From Parapristionchus giblindavisi (lineage: Eukaryota; Nematoda; Chromadorea; Rhabditida; Diplogasteridae), in assembly GCA_943737045.1 (NCBI GenBank), contig CALSFV010000228.1, positions 248,001 to 312,000 on the forward strand: a DNA stretch of 64,000 nt, written 5' to 3'. The position numbers were made by a program, and so were the translations under genes. Positions within the stretch are counted from its first letter, which is position 1; every line of letters starts with the position of its first letter. The notes under the pieces are model-generated. The model searched no databases and was not told the DNA's origin. It saw only the letters and a list, made by a program, of their open reading frames with translations. Positions 25,756-39,100 of the stretch are shown piece after piece.

Positions 25756-27960
25756 GCAATGAATATTCCATTAGAATCTCGTGTGCAGTGTTCTCGCTAT
25801 ATCTCTTCATCTATCCATCGATGTTTCGAGAAAGACACGCATACATGAGTGAGGGTTTGGCACATTCAACAGAGAAGGAGAGGAAGGGAGAGAGAGAGAG
25901 TGAAGGGGGGAATTCCCTTCAGAAGTATGTAAACAAGTGGTCTCTCGTGCTCCTTATATCTCTGTATGCTCTCTTATATTTATCCATCGTATATTGAACG
26001 ATATATAGGGAACCTCTTGGATATTCCATTCGTATTTAGCCCGTTTCCTTCCATAGTGTAGTAAGAATGTCCACTGACTTGAGAGGGCCAGGTCTTAAAC
26101 TAATTGATCAGTTATGATCTTTTTGTTATTGCTGTAGATAACCGATAATGAGAACGAAGAGAATGTATTGTTAGAGTAACGATCTTGTATGTTGTTAGTC
26201 ATATCGAGATTGGAATGAGAGCAAAGACCGAATAATCGACGGAATTGACAGAGGCCAAAAGGGGAAATGAAGTTTGTGAGTATTGGGACATGCTGAAGGA
26301 AATACCGGAAGCCAAAGAGACGAGCGAGAGGGGTTTGGAGAAGGGACTCTGAAGAGGATTGAGGGAAGAAGAATGAGAAGAGTGAGTAGTAGCAGATGAG
26401 AAGGAGAGAAATGGATGGGGAAGGAAAGAGATGGATAGTGATGGTGAGAGGTGGGAGAGATAGAGAAAGAGATAGAAAGCTGCAAACTAAGACGGGAAAA
26501 GGGGGGGGAGACTAGTAGACAAAGAAAAGTGAATGGCCAGCAGTAGTAGTTGCAGTTGTGGATGTGTTTGTTGTTATGGTCATTGCTAATGGCAGAGTAG
26601 ATAGGAGAAGAATCAATAGGGAGAAGAAAATCAGAGAATGAAACCACATTTGGGTGCCACAATGGATATGCAAATGGGTATTTATTGACTGGATAGAGGA
26701 AGGAAGGAAAGAATGAAGTGAGGTGTGACCATTGAAGAGAGAAAACGAGACTAATAAAGATCATAAAGATAGATAGAAATCATTAATTGTTCCCGTGAAA
26801 TGAGTGTGACGATAGATGAAGCAGACAACTAGGAAAACGAATTGTTGAGGAAGGTGAATGATGAGGAGAGTAACAGAGGAGGGACAGTGTGTGAGAATGC
26901 GACAGACGAGGGAGAACGAGAGAAAGACAGAGAAAGAGGAGGGACATGCCAGCCTTGAGGGCTATTTTTAATCATCTTTATCTCTAAACTCTCTTCGGTC
27001 CTCTTATCTCTCTCAAACTTCATTCGTTGTCCTGTCATTAAGGCGGACACTCTCTCTGCAATCTGAGATGATCACTGAATAAGACAGAGTAGCGAGGTAA
27101 ATAAAAGTGAGAGAGAGAGAGATAGGAGAAGCGATAGAGAATCAAAGATGATAATGGTATAGATAGGACGAAAGGGGGCGGAGTTTGGTCATGTTTATAT
27201 GCAGATGTGGGTGGAACATTCTAGAGGAAGAAGTGAAAGAAGAGGGGAGGGTGGGGGGAGATAACGGGTAATTGAGAGGAGGACGAATGGAGAAAGAGGG
27301 GAATGAGGGTGAATGAATGGAGCGCATACTGACCGTTCAGACTATCAATCGAGCATTTGCATTACTCTACTAAAATAACAATGAATAGTGAAAAGGATAA
27401 AACTTTTTTGCAACCACAGGTTTCACGTAAACATGTGTAAAAATTCTGCACAAGAGCCGCGACGCAACACTCGACGCGTGTCCTTGCAGTATCCCGTAGG
27501 GCATTCTTTTTATGAATCTACGAATTCTTGCGGAAGGTTTGCGACAAAATGGCCATTAAATACAAGAAACATACAAGAGATCAGTATAATTCACGCAAAC
27601 AATAGGTGTTTGGTTCTTCCCATTGAATATGGATAGGGACCGTATCGTGAACATTACGAAAGTGCAGTAAAATTATATTTGTATCATTTTTCAACGTAAT
27701 CGATGATGCCGATTCTAATGGGAAACAAGAAAAAACTCAAAAATAAAATATAAGGATAGAAAACGGTGCTTAATTAATATTCGCTTATGTTAAGAAAACT
27801 ACAGTATGCCACCCTTGCAGTTGTGTCATGCGCTGGGTCACGATATATATTTATTCTGTCAAAAATCGATTCATTGATTATTTCTTGCATTTTATTGTTT
27901 TTCATTGTGTAAAAATACAGTGCAGACCATCACAAAACAAAACGACACTTTCTACATTAA
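25756..27960. other. Intergenic or 5' region of the trehalose synthase gene, purine-rich
   Basis: Long GA-rich runs (26.2-27.3 kb) create a 189-aa antisense frame of Ser/Phe/Pro/Leu bias that I do not accept as a gene. A minus-strand block near 26.99-27.06 kb follows a good acceptor (ATTGCAG) and reads ERVSALMTGQRMKF. It might be a 5' exon of the trehalose synthase, but the donor is weak. From 27.33 to 27.96 kb nothing is recognised. Confidence 0.35.
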
Positions 27961-28019
27961 ATAAATAACTTTATTTCCACATAACTCTTCGTAATGATCG
28001 ACTATCTTTAGCAGCATGC

Positions 28020-28440
28020 TGCACAAATTCCACAATCGATACAACATCAAGCGTGGTATTAAGATGAAGCCTAGTATTTGGTTCATCGGACCATGCATGA
28101 TTCGTACTTGATACATTTCGAAAATAGAAGTAATATCGATATTTCTTCAGCAAAGTTGGCGAGAAAACGGAATAGACTATGTTTCGCTGCATGTTACAAA
28201 AATTCCACAATCAATTCAGCATGAAACGTTGTATTAACATGAAGTCTAGTATCTGGTGAAGCGAGCCATGTATGAATCGTACTTGATACATTTCGAAAAT
28301 AGAAGTAATATCGATATTTCTTCAGCAAAGTTGGCGAGAAAACGGAATAGACTATGTTTCGCTGCATGTTACAAAAATTCCACAATCAATTCAGCATGAA
28401 ACGTTGTATTAACATGAAGTCTAGTATCTGGTGAATCGAT
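28020..28440. repeat. 175-bp tandem repeat, ~2.4 copies
   Basis: The landmark AATTCCACAATC recurs at 28026, 28201 and 28376, exactly 175 bp apart. Copies two and three are almost identical; copy one is more diverged. Each unit includes CAAAGTTGGCGAGAAAACGG and an antisense open frame, so the frames seen here are repeat artefacts. It could be a satellite seed or a local duplication. Confidence 0.9.
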
Positions 28441-29461
28441 CAATGTATAACTCATTAAAAAATAATGTAAAAATTCAAGGAAATATCGATCGGAAAAAAA
28501 CAAACTCATTGAAAGCAAAAACAAGAGCGACCGCAAAATAGCTTACGGCTCTCGCCTTTCTGAATTTTGTGAAAAGACAGAACTGAACTGCACAATCCGA
28601 TACCTAAATATGGATATGATTTTATTTTACTAAAAAAATCAAAATTATCTAATCAGATATGCATTCAATATGGTAAGTACAGAAGCGGTATCCATTATTA
28701 TTGCTTAATTCATCTACGACACGATATTTAGCGATATTGTCATTCATTTCTTCCTCTTCCTTTCTCGCATTCATCTTATATGCATACAAGTAGATCTTCT
28801 TCTTCTCTCTCAGATCTCTTACTCAACTTTCCGTCCCTTTCCTATCCCATTCACTCCTTTGTCTACTCCTCCTCCCCTACTCTACCTTCCCAATCTCTCT
28901 TGTACGTTTCATGCAAACGAGGCCTTTCTCTACTACAATGATAGGATAGTCTCGATATGCCTCCATCATCTTCTTCATCATCATCTTCTTCTTCTCACTT
29001 CAATCTCCACTCCACAGTGTTTGCCCCTTTCACTTGACGGTTCGTTCTTCTGGTCACTAGTCTATCACTTATCCACCCCTTGTCTATACATCCACTATCT
29101 TTCCTTCGGACGACATCGATGAGTAGACGTCGATCCAAATCCAGACATCATCTTGAATTCTATGAGTGTATGTTATTTTGATATTATTATGCGTTTCGAA
29201 TTTCGTTAAACTTTGTTGGGTGGGGGAAAGTCGAGATGAACTCTATTGAAGGGAGGAAGTGGATGTGATTGAAGAGACCCTTTTTTCCTCGTCAGAAGAG
29301 ATACAGAGGAGGATGAAGAGATAGAAAAGAAGAAGGAAAAGTTGAAAGAGGGGCTGTGATAGCCAGGCTCTCTCTCTCTATTCGCTCTTTACTCTTCTTC
29401 CTCATCTTATCCTCTTCGACCTTATATCTTTGACGTGATTCGGGAATGAAAAGAGCCCAAT
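28441..29461. other. Intergenic, CT-rich
   Basis: AT-rich to 28.7 kb, then CT-rich with trinucleotide CTT/ATC runs. It probably contains the promoter of the single-exon gene starting at 29462. No other feature is supported. Confidence 0.4.
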
Positions 29462-29851
29462 ATGGACCCAATTGAGATTGCCCTTCTGATCTCTCTTCTT
29501 GGAGCTGTTCTCTTCACAATCCATCATCCATTCATCACAGCCACACTGATTATTCTCTTCATTCTTTATCGTCGATACAGTCATAAACTCCCTCCTTTCA
29601 TCCTTGATCATATCCCTGAATCCCTTCGTCCTCCAAGTCTTGACGAGTCTCAATCTGCTTCATCTATCAAGAGTCAATCAAGCTCATCTCCCTCATCATT
29701 GAAGTCATCAAAGAGTCAGCGTGAACTTCTAGCCGAGATCAACGCCGAGTGTCCTCCTCCAGAGGATAAATTCCGTCGTCTTCTACTCACATATCAAGTA
29801 CCTGCTATGACCACATACTACGAGACCCTTGTAGAGATGCTTGGCAACTGA
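29462..29851 (+). CDS. Small membrane protein of unknown function (129 aa)
   Basis: A single-exon frame of 129 codons begins MDPIEIALLISLLGAVLF. Residues ~6-22 and ~24-41 are strongly hydrophobic, separated by HHP and followed by the positive patch RRYSHK, so one or two N-terminal membrane helices with a cytosolic tail are likely. The middle is a Ser-rich linker (SIKSQSSSSPSSLKSSKSQ). The tail is charged and ends YETLVEMLGN. Codon choice favours C in the third position in the tail, unlike the surrounding CT-rich junk, which supports real coding. I know no family for it. No splice acceptor lies directly upstream and no partner gene is evident. It could be a lineage-specific gene or a fragment of a larger one. 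Confidence 0.55.
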   Translation: MDPIEIALLISLLGAVLFTIHHPFITATLIILFILYRRYSHKLPPFILDHIPESLRPPSLDESQSASSIKSQSSSSPSSLKSSKSQRELLAEINAECPPPEDKFRRLLLTYQVPAMTTYYETLVEMLGN

Positions 29852-32800
29852 GTCAGGCCCTTTGTCATTCCAATCAATCCATCGATTCCCGATCCTATCC
29901 CCCCAATCCCTTGCACTTTCCCCCCATTCAACCCCCACTCCTGTTGTTGTATAACTTATCCCTTCCTTCATCTACAACCCTATCTCCGCACAAAATATGT
30001 AACAGTGAGTTGTCTTTCTCATTGCTTCGTTTAATTGGCCCATGGTATATTGAAATCGTTGAATGTAAACCAATTTCAGTGGATTATCCTCCTCAACATC
30101 ATCATCTTCTCGATCAAAATAAGTTAAGACGGACGAGAAGTCTCGGTCTACTACAATTGCTATCTCCTCATCGATCGATCAGTCATGCACATCTCGGTTA
30201 GTATGAAGGGGGGAGAAGATCCTGTAGAGAAGATATCCAGTAACAGAGGAGAAAAGATGAGCGATTGCTTGAAGGGATATATGAGGGAACTGAAGGTAAG
30301 AAGTGAGGGAAAGAGAGGAGTAAGGTGTGCAGATATCTAAAGAGAGAAGGAGATATGGAGAGATAGAGAGAAAAAGATAGGGAAAGAGGGCGAAGGGCTG
30401 TAGAATGAGAAAGAGAAAGAGGGTGATAGAGATAGATATAGCGAGACAGAGACCGGCACAGATGAACCTAGTCTTAGCAGTCGTCTTCGTTTTATCGAAC
30501 ACTCAAATGAACAGCTGCCTGACTTGTAATGATCAATAGAGGAGGCGATATAGATCTGCAGTAGTGTACTTGTATAAAGGGATCGAAAGTCATATTAATA
30601 TCATAAATACATGAGTGACACTAAAATGACATGTTATGGTCGTACCATACAGTTAGTCATCACTCCGTTTGATATACCGTATACGAAGAGAGCAAAACAA
30701 TTGAGATTCATGATATTTCGCATTGATTTAGTATAGCTGAGAGCCATTGAATTATTATGATGGCCCTTCGTAGAGACTCTTAACTTTAATAATTCGTTGG
30801 CGTCTGAAGAGTGAGAGAGAAGGGCATGTGAAAGAGAAAAAAAGAATGTGAGACATTCGAATCAGTCTCAAGGGAGAATAGAAGAAGAAGAAGAAGAATA
30901 GAGAGACAGAGAGGCTATTCTTTGGTGCCAACTTCCATTTTTACTTCCCAAATCCTAATCGTTCAAACCCATTCATCTACTTCTCTCTCAACATATCGCC
31001 TTTTTTTCTTAATTTCTCGAAAAAATCAGTCATGTACACCAAAATTATATCTTTTCTCTAATCTTGATTACGGTACGTCTGTTTCACTTATGCGAACTAG
31101 AATCTTTACAAATCAGCCATATGTTTTATTTCGCTACAGTAACCTCAGCGGTAATCTTTGATCTCCACTGAGGTTGTCTACCACACTAGTTTCATTTTGA
31201 ATGTTAATCCCTCGTATTGTCTTCTTCTCCTCCTCAACAGTTCTTTCTATCTATTTTCATTCATTTCAACTTCCATGAATGATGATTCATCCACACCCTC
31301 ATTCATTCTATCTCTGATCAAACCCTTCCTCTACTCATTTTGTACTCTTTTCCTCTTGCTTCATCTTAGGGCATGTCCCTTCTTCTTCTTCTACTCTTCA
31401 TCATATATTTCTTCTTCATCATCGAAGGGGAACTTCTTCAATTCATCGTCTTTTTCTACTCTTTTCTCCTTTTCCTCTCTTATACATATATATTCTTCCA
31501 TCACATACACTTTCCGGTCTCTGTGCAGTCAACCATATTTATAGTGTCTTACCTCGCCCTGCTTCCTCTCTTAGTCCTTTCTGCTTATTCCTCCTGTTGC
31601 TCCATCTGGACTTGCATCCAGAAGTCGTCTGGACTTCGTTTCCCCTGTCTGTGTCTTAAAGGTATACCCCAAGATAATTTTACTCTCTGCTTTGGCAACT
31701 CTCTCTAGTAGACAATGAAAGCGAGAGATCAGTGCCAGAGCGGATGGTTTGAAATTAGCTCGGGGCATGCCTTTAAGCCAGAATTGTTCATCGTTAGCGT
31801 GCCACTTTCCCATTGATAGGATTATCTCTGTCTGATATGTAGGATATTACATAACCTTTCTTCATGTAAATGGTCAGAAGAACTGTTAAAAATATTTCGG
31901 CTCTTCGAACAATATAATAATTTATTCCTTCATACGTACACATCGATCAGTATGCGTTTAATCGTTTTCCACATCAAAGTTCCCACATGAATCATGAACG
32001 ATCACTGAATTGATAAAACAATGAATTCAATGATTATTTGATAAATTGATCTAGTACAGTTCATAGTGCTTATCATTTTGTTCGTCTCTCCTCTATTTCT
32101 TCGATCTTTCTCTGTTTGGATGAGAGCTGACTCAGACAGTGCTTGATGGCATGTTGGAGCACGAGTGATAGAGAATGGGCATGGTGGAGGGGCGATGGAG
32201 GAGGAGAAGAATGAGGCGAGAGGAGAGGGAGGGAGAGGGAGAGGGAGAGGGAGAGGGAGAGGGAGAGGGAGAGAGAGGAGAGAGGAGGGGGAGTAAAGTA
32301 AGGAAAGGCTATCATAGTTCGTCATTCTCTACAGAAATTCTTCTTGCATTCAAACAACCGCCTTATGCTTGTGTAGTTCAATTTCAGTCAACTTAAACTG
32401 AACTCTTTTAATTTTTTTAATATCATCATTTTGATTATAACATTATGCAAATCTTCTCTTGACAGGTAATATTGTGAAGCGAGACATCGGGGCGAGAGTA
32501 TTTTTCCTCGATAGCTATCGGCAGAAGAAATGTTGGCATCGTGAATATTTTTGCAACCAGTTTTTGTCTCATTTTTTCCAAGTCCCAAACAAGCAAACAA
32601 AAGCCTTCTTTTAAAAAATTTAACATAGTATAAGGAAGATATTCATTATCATAAATTTTAGATTGAACCTTAGGTGCGCTCTCATGGTCTTTGCATACTT
32701 AACGTTTGTTTATCTTTTTTTAATATGACAAGAAGGGTAAAAAAGTTTAAAAAATTCTTCGGATATTAGAAACTTGATTGGGACTTGGACGAACTGAACA

Positions 32801-33100
32801 GCTGGAAAAATAGGGAGACGATTTGAACCTCCCAAGAAGAGAAACAAAAACTTCTAAACCAAGCAAAATGTTTCGTAGCGCTGCTTCCCTTGTCGTATCG
32901 CCTCCCTTGTGTGGAGAAATTTACAAAACTTCTTTTAAATCAGAAAGTGATTGCAAAACATGTCACGATTCCGACATTTCTTTTGCATAAACCTATCGAG
33001 GATAATAAGTCCCGACCAGAAGTCTTATTGCGATTAATCGCACTTCCCTTGTGATCGCATATATCCCATCATATTCTTAATAATTCCATGTTTTATTCAG
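29852..33100. other. Intergenic, low-complexity tracts
   Basis: GA-rich at 30.2-30.5 and 30.8-30.9 kb, CT-rich at 31.2-31.7 kb, and a (GAGGGA)n array near 32.23 kb. Frames within these tracts show only biased composition. An 80-aa minus frame at 31571-31813 is less biased but matches nothing I know. From 32.4 to 33.1 kb the sequence is AT-rich and unremarkable. Confidence 0.4.
32226..32275. repeat. (GAGGGA)n microsatellite, second array
   Basis: Around eight GAGGGA units in a purine block, matching the array at 193-235. Confidence 0.9.
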
Positions 33101-33111
33101 ATTCGACAGAG

Positions 33112-36100
33112 ATGGGAGATGGCCCGTCTCAAGTTATTGTCGATTCGCCAAGTGAATATAGTTCACTTGCATCCAGATTAAGAGGAGCCTTATCCAGGGT
33201 TCGTTTGTATTTTTTGATCTTGATTTTTCCAGCTTAGGGTGTTCGAGAGATATTCGAAATGATCGTTTTCCATTGTATTTTTTTCTATTCTCTTCATGCA
33301 GTGTTTCCTTCGTAATTGGAGTATCAGAGATATGTGGGATGGGATAATCGAAGTCAGCAACAGTACCATCACTATATCATTTTCCGTCTGTTATTCATTT
33401 CCCCCCCTCCCCCCATATCTTCGTTAATGCATTTATACTCCGTCGATTCACAGTACGCTTTACGATAACTGCGAAATCCAAAATGCTTCCTCTATTTCTT
33501 TAGAGAATAGGGCGCAATAAAAACGTGGAATCAATTGCACTGATCAAGCCCAGATGGAAATGATTATTGATTCAGAGTTTAATTCGAATCAGAATTGAAT
33601 ATTGCTCATTCAGGGACTTCGTCATAGTGAATCGTTCAATGGGAAATCAGCCTCATCAATATCATCGTCTCCTTCTAAACATGTGTGTTGTAGTAAGCAG
33701 TAATAGTAGTAGACACTCTAATGTGGGCCGTTTCTTGTTATACGGGAGATCGAGAAGAAAGAGAAGGGGTAAATGACTCATGATGGAGTCTCAGAAGGAG
33801 AGGCGGAGGAGGTATTAGAGAGATGGGGGAAGGAGGAGGGGAGAATCTTCTTTTCTCTGAGCGGTCGTGCAAATTAGATATGATTTCCTCGGTGTGGTAT
33901 TGACTCAGAGTACCCCTCTCCTTCTCCCTCTTCCTCTTCCTCTATCTATCTCCCTCTCTCTATTCTTCTTCTCTTCTCCATCTCACGTTGATTCGTCTTC
34001 TCTATTCTGAAGTATCTCTTGTTACAGTTTCCACTCCAACCCTTCTATTATCCCCTTCTCTCTCGTCTATTATTTCATATCAATCTTCTCGCTACATGAT
34101 GATACTATACTGTCTATTCATTCATCAAATCATAGATTGATCTTGATCTCTTGATCTCTCACTTGGTTACGGTCTACTGACAGAGCGGGTCTAACGTATC
34201 AAACAAGTACTATATCACATCTTGCAATTCTTTCGCATTCCTGTAAAAGGGTGATCATGCAAAAAAAAATTCGGTATCATTGAAAATAGTTTCTTGAATT
34301 TATCGATTTATCGATTTTAAAATGAATCATTTTTCAGACCATGGTCAGTAAAGATGCCGAGGTCGCTTTGCGATACATACGAGAGGTACTGTGTAATCAT
34401 TAGATTTTATATTCAAGCGAATGCACTGTATACGGTCATTCTGATCGAGAGTACAGAGATTACTGTAAATGAGTTATTGAGATTATGAAATGATACGTTA
34501 TTGTAATCCCCTCGTACTTTTGCGGAATCAATATTTTATCATATTCTTTCCTCTTACACATGCCTCGTTGCGCCTGTGGCGTAGATTAATTAATTATGTG
34601 ATTAGATGTGATAATAGTTAACGACCAGAAATATCTCAAAATTTTTCCTGGTAAAGTACCAACTGGGCAATTTCTCACGTACATATTAAAGAATCAAACG
34701 GTTTCATAACAAGATAAAATTTCAGGGTTTGACAGATTTATCGGTGAAAGTACAACAATCTCTTTATTTAATCTTGATCGATCTGCTTAAAAAATGCGAT
34801 AATGGAATACAGATATGAATGAATAATGACGCTCGTTACAGTAATACAATTTGCTGGTTGCATTACTAAATGATTCGTAAAAATTTCGCTTTACCATGAT
34901 TAATTATTCCTATTTCAGCTAATTCGTACATCTCGCGTGGACATGATTCCAGGATGTTCATCTCAAATCTTCGATGCCGTATCATCCCGTATCTCTCATA
35001 ATACTCCTGATCTCAAGGCAAGACTTAAAGTCCTCCTATTCTTCTTCTTCTTCTTCTTCTTTCTCTTCACTCATTTCCATTCAATTGCTGCTCATAAGAT
35101 CTTTTTGTGTGTGTAGAGGGGCGCCATCTGGAATGTTCTTCTCTTCTTCTCCTATCAGTGTACGAAAGAACAGATAGAAGTCAGGAAGACGTAGACGAAG
35201 AAGAAGAAGGAGAAGGACTAACCTATGAGGATGAGAATAAGTAGAGGAGAGAAGGGGTGATAGAGAATCATTGATGTACACGGGCGACTAGAACTTATGT
35301 GTAGTGATAGAGGAGATGAACAAAGGAGTATTCGAAGTGAAGAAAGATACACTCTTTCCATATGTTTGCTTAGAAAATGCAATGATGAAGAAACAGTAAG
35401 GAAGTGAGGTATTTGTTCCCCCGATCTCATTCTCGCTTCGTTCAAGTACTTTATATCGTATAATTGAATTACAATGTGACAATTGATGAGGGAATATTTA
35501 ATATGAATAAACGATTCATGCAGGAGAGAAATATAAATTGTATATCACGCTACTGCGTGCTCATCAGAAATGCATAGTATACCCTTGTGATTACTTTTGA
35601 GAATATCATCAACTATGCAATACTTGGCAGTTGTTTTCCTGATTTAGTTGCCTTACTTAGCTCCAATAATTTAAATTTTCAATATAGTGTATATTTCAGG
35701 ATGCTCTGCTCGGTTTTCTGGAGTGGTCCGATCGGTTTTGTGTCTACGCCACAGCTATCGAAGAAATTAAGAAGAAAGAAGAAGCAAACGAAGTCATTGA
35801 GGCACTTGAACGGTCAGTTTAGGTCAACTCATTAGTGTATATAATGACGCAAGTATTGCACTGCAATTTCAATGATAATATGTTATTATATTAATGCTCA
35901 TTCTATATGGTCTGCTCAAATATATGTGCAGAACCAGAGCCACGTGGAACTGTCTATTTAGGTTTCACAGTGAATCCGTCTCAATAATTACGCTAGCTTA
36001 CGGTCAATTAAATTATTTTTAGGGCTCTGAAAGGAATTCCGTCTCGTCCCTCCACAGCCCGAGATGGTTCATCATCTTCTCATGGATTATCTCCTCCGAT

Positions 36101-39100
36101 CCTTCGACCAAAAGGGAAACCTCCCCCTCTAACCGAAAGAAGTGCTTCACTACAAAATCGCAGAATCGTACCGGATCAATCCATTGATGACTTAATGAGA
36201 CAACTCAATTTAAGGTTTCAACCATTTCAGCCAAATTTTTGGTTATAAATGATCAAATTCTAGGAAAGTGGCCAAATTCGAGCCGGTCTTTCCTGATATC
36301 GAAGCTGACTCCGATGATGATGTAGAGGGAGGCGTTACTGTTCGAGAAAGAAAAGAAGAACGAGCGGAGAAACATGGAGAAAAGGTTAATAATGCCAATG
36401 TATCAACAACAGCTAATTTGTAGAAAAGAAGAGAAAATCGAAGACGGCGAAGATTGGTTTTCTTGATTTACAATCTTTTCTTGACTTTTGCAAATTACAT
36501 AAGGTTCGAATCAAGAAACGATAGGGAATCTGATGGAATTCGTTGTGTGAAGATGAATTGACCTTAATTGCAGACATGTGAAGAGGAGGTTGAGAAGCTT
36601 CCCGATGGGAGTGAGATTCGAAGGACGAAGACACGAACTGTCAATATGCAACAGAGCAGTAAACATGTTCGTTATATTTAATACCCTATATCTTTTGACG
36701 CCACTTGATTTTCCCGAACATACAATATAGTGATTCGAATTAAGGGATGTGATGCATAAATATACATGACACATTAAAAATAGATGAGATGCATGTACCA
36801 AAAATAGAATGTACGTGATGAAATGAACTATAGGTGACGATAAGCTCTCGAGGAGGAGGATTACCTGAGAAGACGCGACGATTTGTTGATGGTGCGCAGT
36901 CTTATGATGAAGATGAGGACTTCCAGAAGACTACTTCATCTAAGGACTTCTTCAATAGATTCAATCAGTGTGTTCAACATTTGTTTTTTTAAAATTTATT
37001 TCTGTTTTTTTACAATTATAACAAAAGCAGCGGCTTGTAAGTATCCCACTGAAATGTGCTCTTTCTTTCTCTTTTAATTTCGGACTACCGAAGATTTATG
37101 GGAGTCTCAGGACGTATCATTTGCAGAATGCGTCGTGATCCATTTGGAGAAGACAAACCCGCTCTCACTTTCGATAATGTGGAACCAATGCAGACTACGA
37201 AAAAGAAGACGATAGAGAAGACGAGTGAAGTGCTTCAGTAGGTCCCTTCTATCAATACAATGATGTGTTAATGTTTGTCTTCTTGAAACAATGACTAAAT
37301 AGGACCAGTAGCCATTGCAGACAACTATGAATGATTTATGATAGAGACCACCATGACTTACACCAAGACACACTGACTGACCCTTTTATTTTACTATAAT
37401 TAGAATTTCCATTCATACGAAATGCGCTTGATTTGTTGCAGGAGCGTAGAGGAGAACAAGAAGAAGAACGGCAAGGTGTTGGCTGATAAAGCTGCTCAAC
37501 AGAAGGATATCACAGAACTGAAGGCGATGCAGATCGAAACATTCAAGGTGCGCATTATTCCTTACCTATAATTAGTAGAGAATAAAGTGTCTTGTAGGGT
37601 GATAAACTGCTAGACCGTAGTGGAGATGGCACGTATGAAGAAGCGACGATAGTGACTAATGGACGTCCCGATCCTAGTATCAAAAGAGACGAAGGAACAC
37701 CACGCAAGCATGTTGTCGAATACGTGCAGGTCAGTAATTGATTAGAATATTATTATATGATATTATATATAATGTTGTTATACTTATATGATATTCTATG
37801 ATGAAAAGGTTAGGCGCATAACGTATTTCTCCCTGCTGTGTCTACTTTCAATTTAATCTTTGACACTCTAGGCCTTCGCAGAGAGATGAAACTCCCTCCA
37901 GTAATTTTCATGTGTGAAAGGTTTCCCAAATAATAGCCTAGTTAGGTGTGGTGAATCGTTATGTTTCCCCAGTAGTAGAAGCATAGAATATGGATAGAAT
38001 AGGGAAGTCTCCGCCTCCATAAGCGTCACGTCTCTCAACTCAATCCAGCCTCCTATTTTCTACTGATTATTTATTCACAATAAGTTCTCAAATATACCTG
38101 CTTCTCGTCCTTGACTAGTGTCCGCTCTATAAACTTTTCATGAAGATTAAAGCGTGTAGAGAGGCCTTTTCGCCTCTCCAAGTTATTCTTCGAATAGCCG
38201 AATCTTTCGTAAGTTTAAGCATAGAAGTGATTAATAATTCTTCCCCTCACGAAATCTTTCGCGCATTAGTTCTCATTGTATCATTTCAATTGTGTTTTCT
38301 ACTTTCAATTGTGTTATCCATCAGAGAAAAGGAAAGAATGTCTTGTTCTCAATATAGAGGATTCTTCTGATTTTCCATTACGCTAATAAGACTCCTCATA
38401 CGCTCCCCCTCCCATGAACAAACTCAATCATGCGAATTTGATGTATGATAAATAGAATGAAAAAAAAGAATATAATATTCATTGTGTGCTTTTGTATAAT
38501 AAGGACGGAGAAATTCCTGTAAATGCTTTAAACCACCATTATTTTTTTTCTTTTGCGAAAATATTTACTGTAGATGGAGTGAATCATCATTACTTCAAAA
38601 TGTGTTATAAGCTTCGTGGAATGATTGGCTCAACAAACGGAATAGACATATTAGAGCCCTTTTCTCACTCTATTTTCCTTATGCTTTTCTAGTAGTACTA
38701 GGTCTCATAAAGCCCACGTCAGAAACACTGATAAACAGTGTCAGACGCATTATCATGCATTCGTAATACACAAAATACGAGTCTAGTGCGAATGTCTACA
38801 CTAAACAAAAAATGAATGGCTTATAATGTACAAGTATAGATTTGCATGCACATTAAAGTTCAAAATGAGTTCCAAATTTTATGCAAGCTTATATTGTTCT
38901 ATTGCAGACATTCGGAGCTAAGAACAATACGGCTGAGGATTTCTTTCGTGGATGCACCCTCTCATCCTATATCGTGCTCAATGATAATCTAAGGTATCAT
39001 AGACCATCACATCAACATCGGAAATTTTGGTTTTTATTTACGGAGATGAAATTATCCTGGCTTATAAATCCATAAATAGCTTCTCCTCTCTGCTCAAAAG

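Noticed and set aside
26195..26764. 189-aa minus-strand open frame
   Set aside because: It is the mirror of a GA-rich tract, composed mainly of Ser, Phe, Pro, Leu and His, with no domain, splice context or conserved pattern.
26829..27050. Possible 5' exon of the trehalose synthase (ERVSALMTGQRMKF)
   Set aside because: The acceptor is good, but no convincing donor was found, so it was left out of the gene model.
31158..31708. Overlapping plus-strand hydrophobic frames of 128 and 111 aa
   Set aside because: The sequence is CT-rich low complexity that reads as Phe/Leu/Ser in any frame; hydrophobicity comes from composition.
31571..31813. 80-aa minus-strand frame with more normal composition
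   Set aside because: No recognisable domain, no neighbouring exons with compatible phase, and it overlaps the CT-rich frames. Could be revisited with transcript data.
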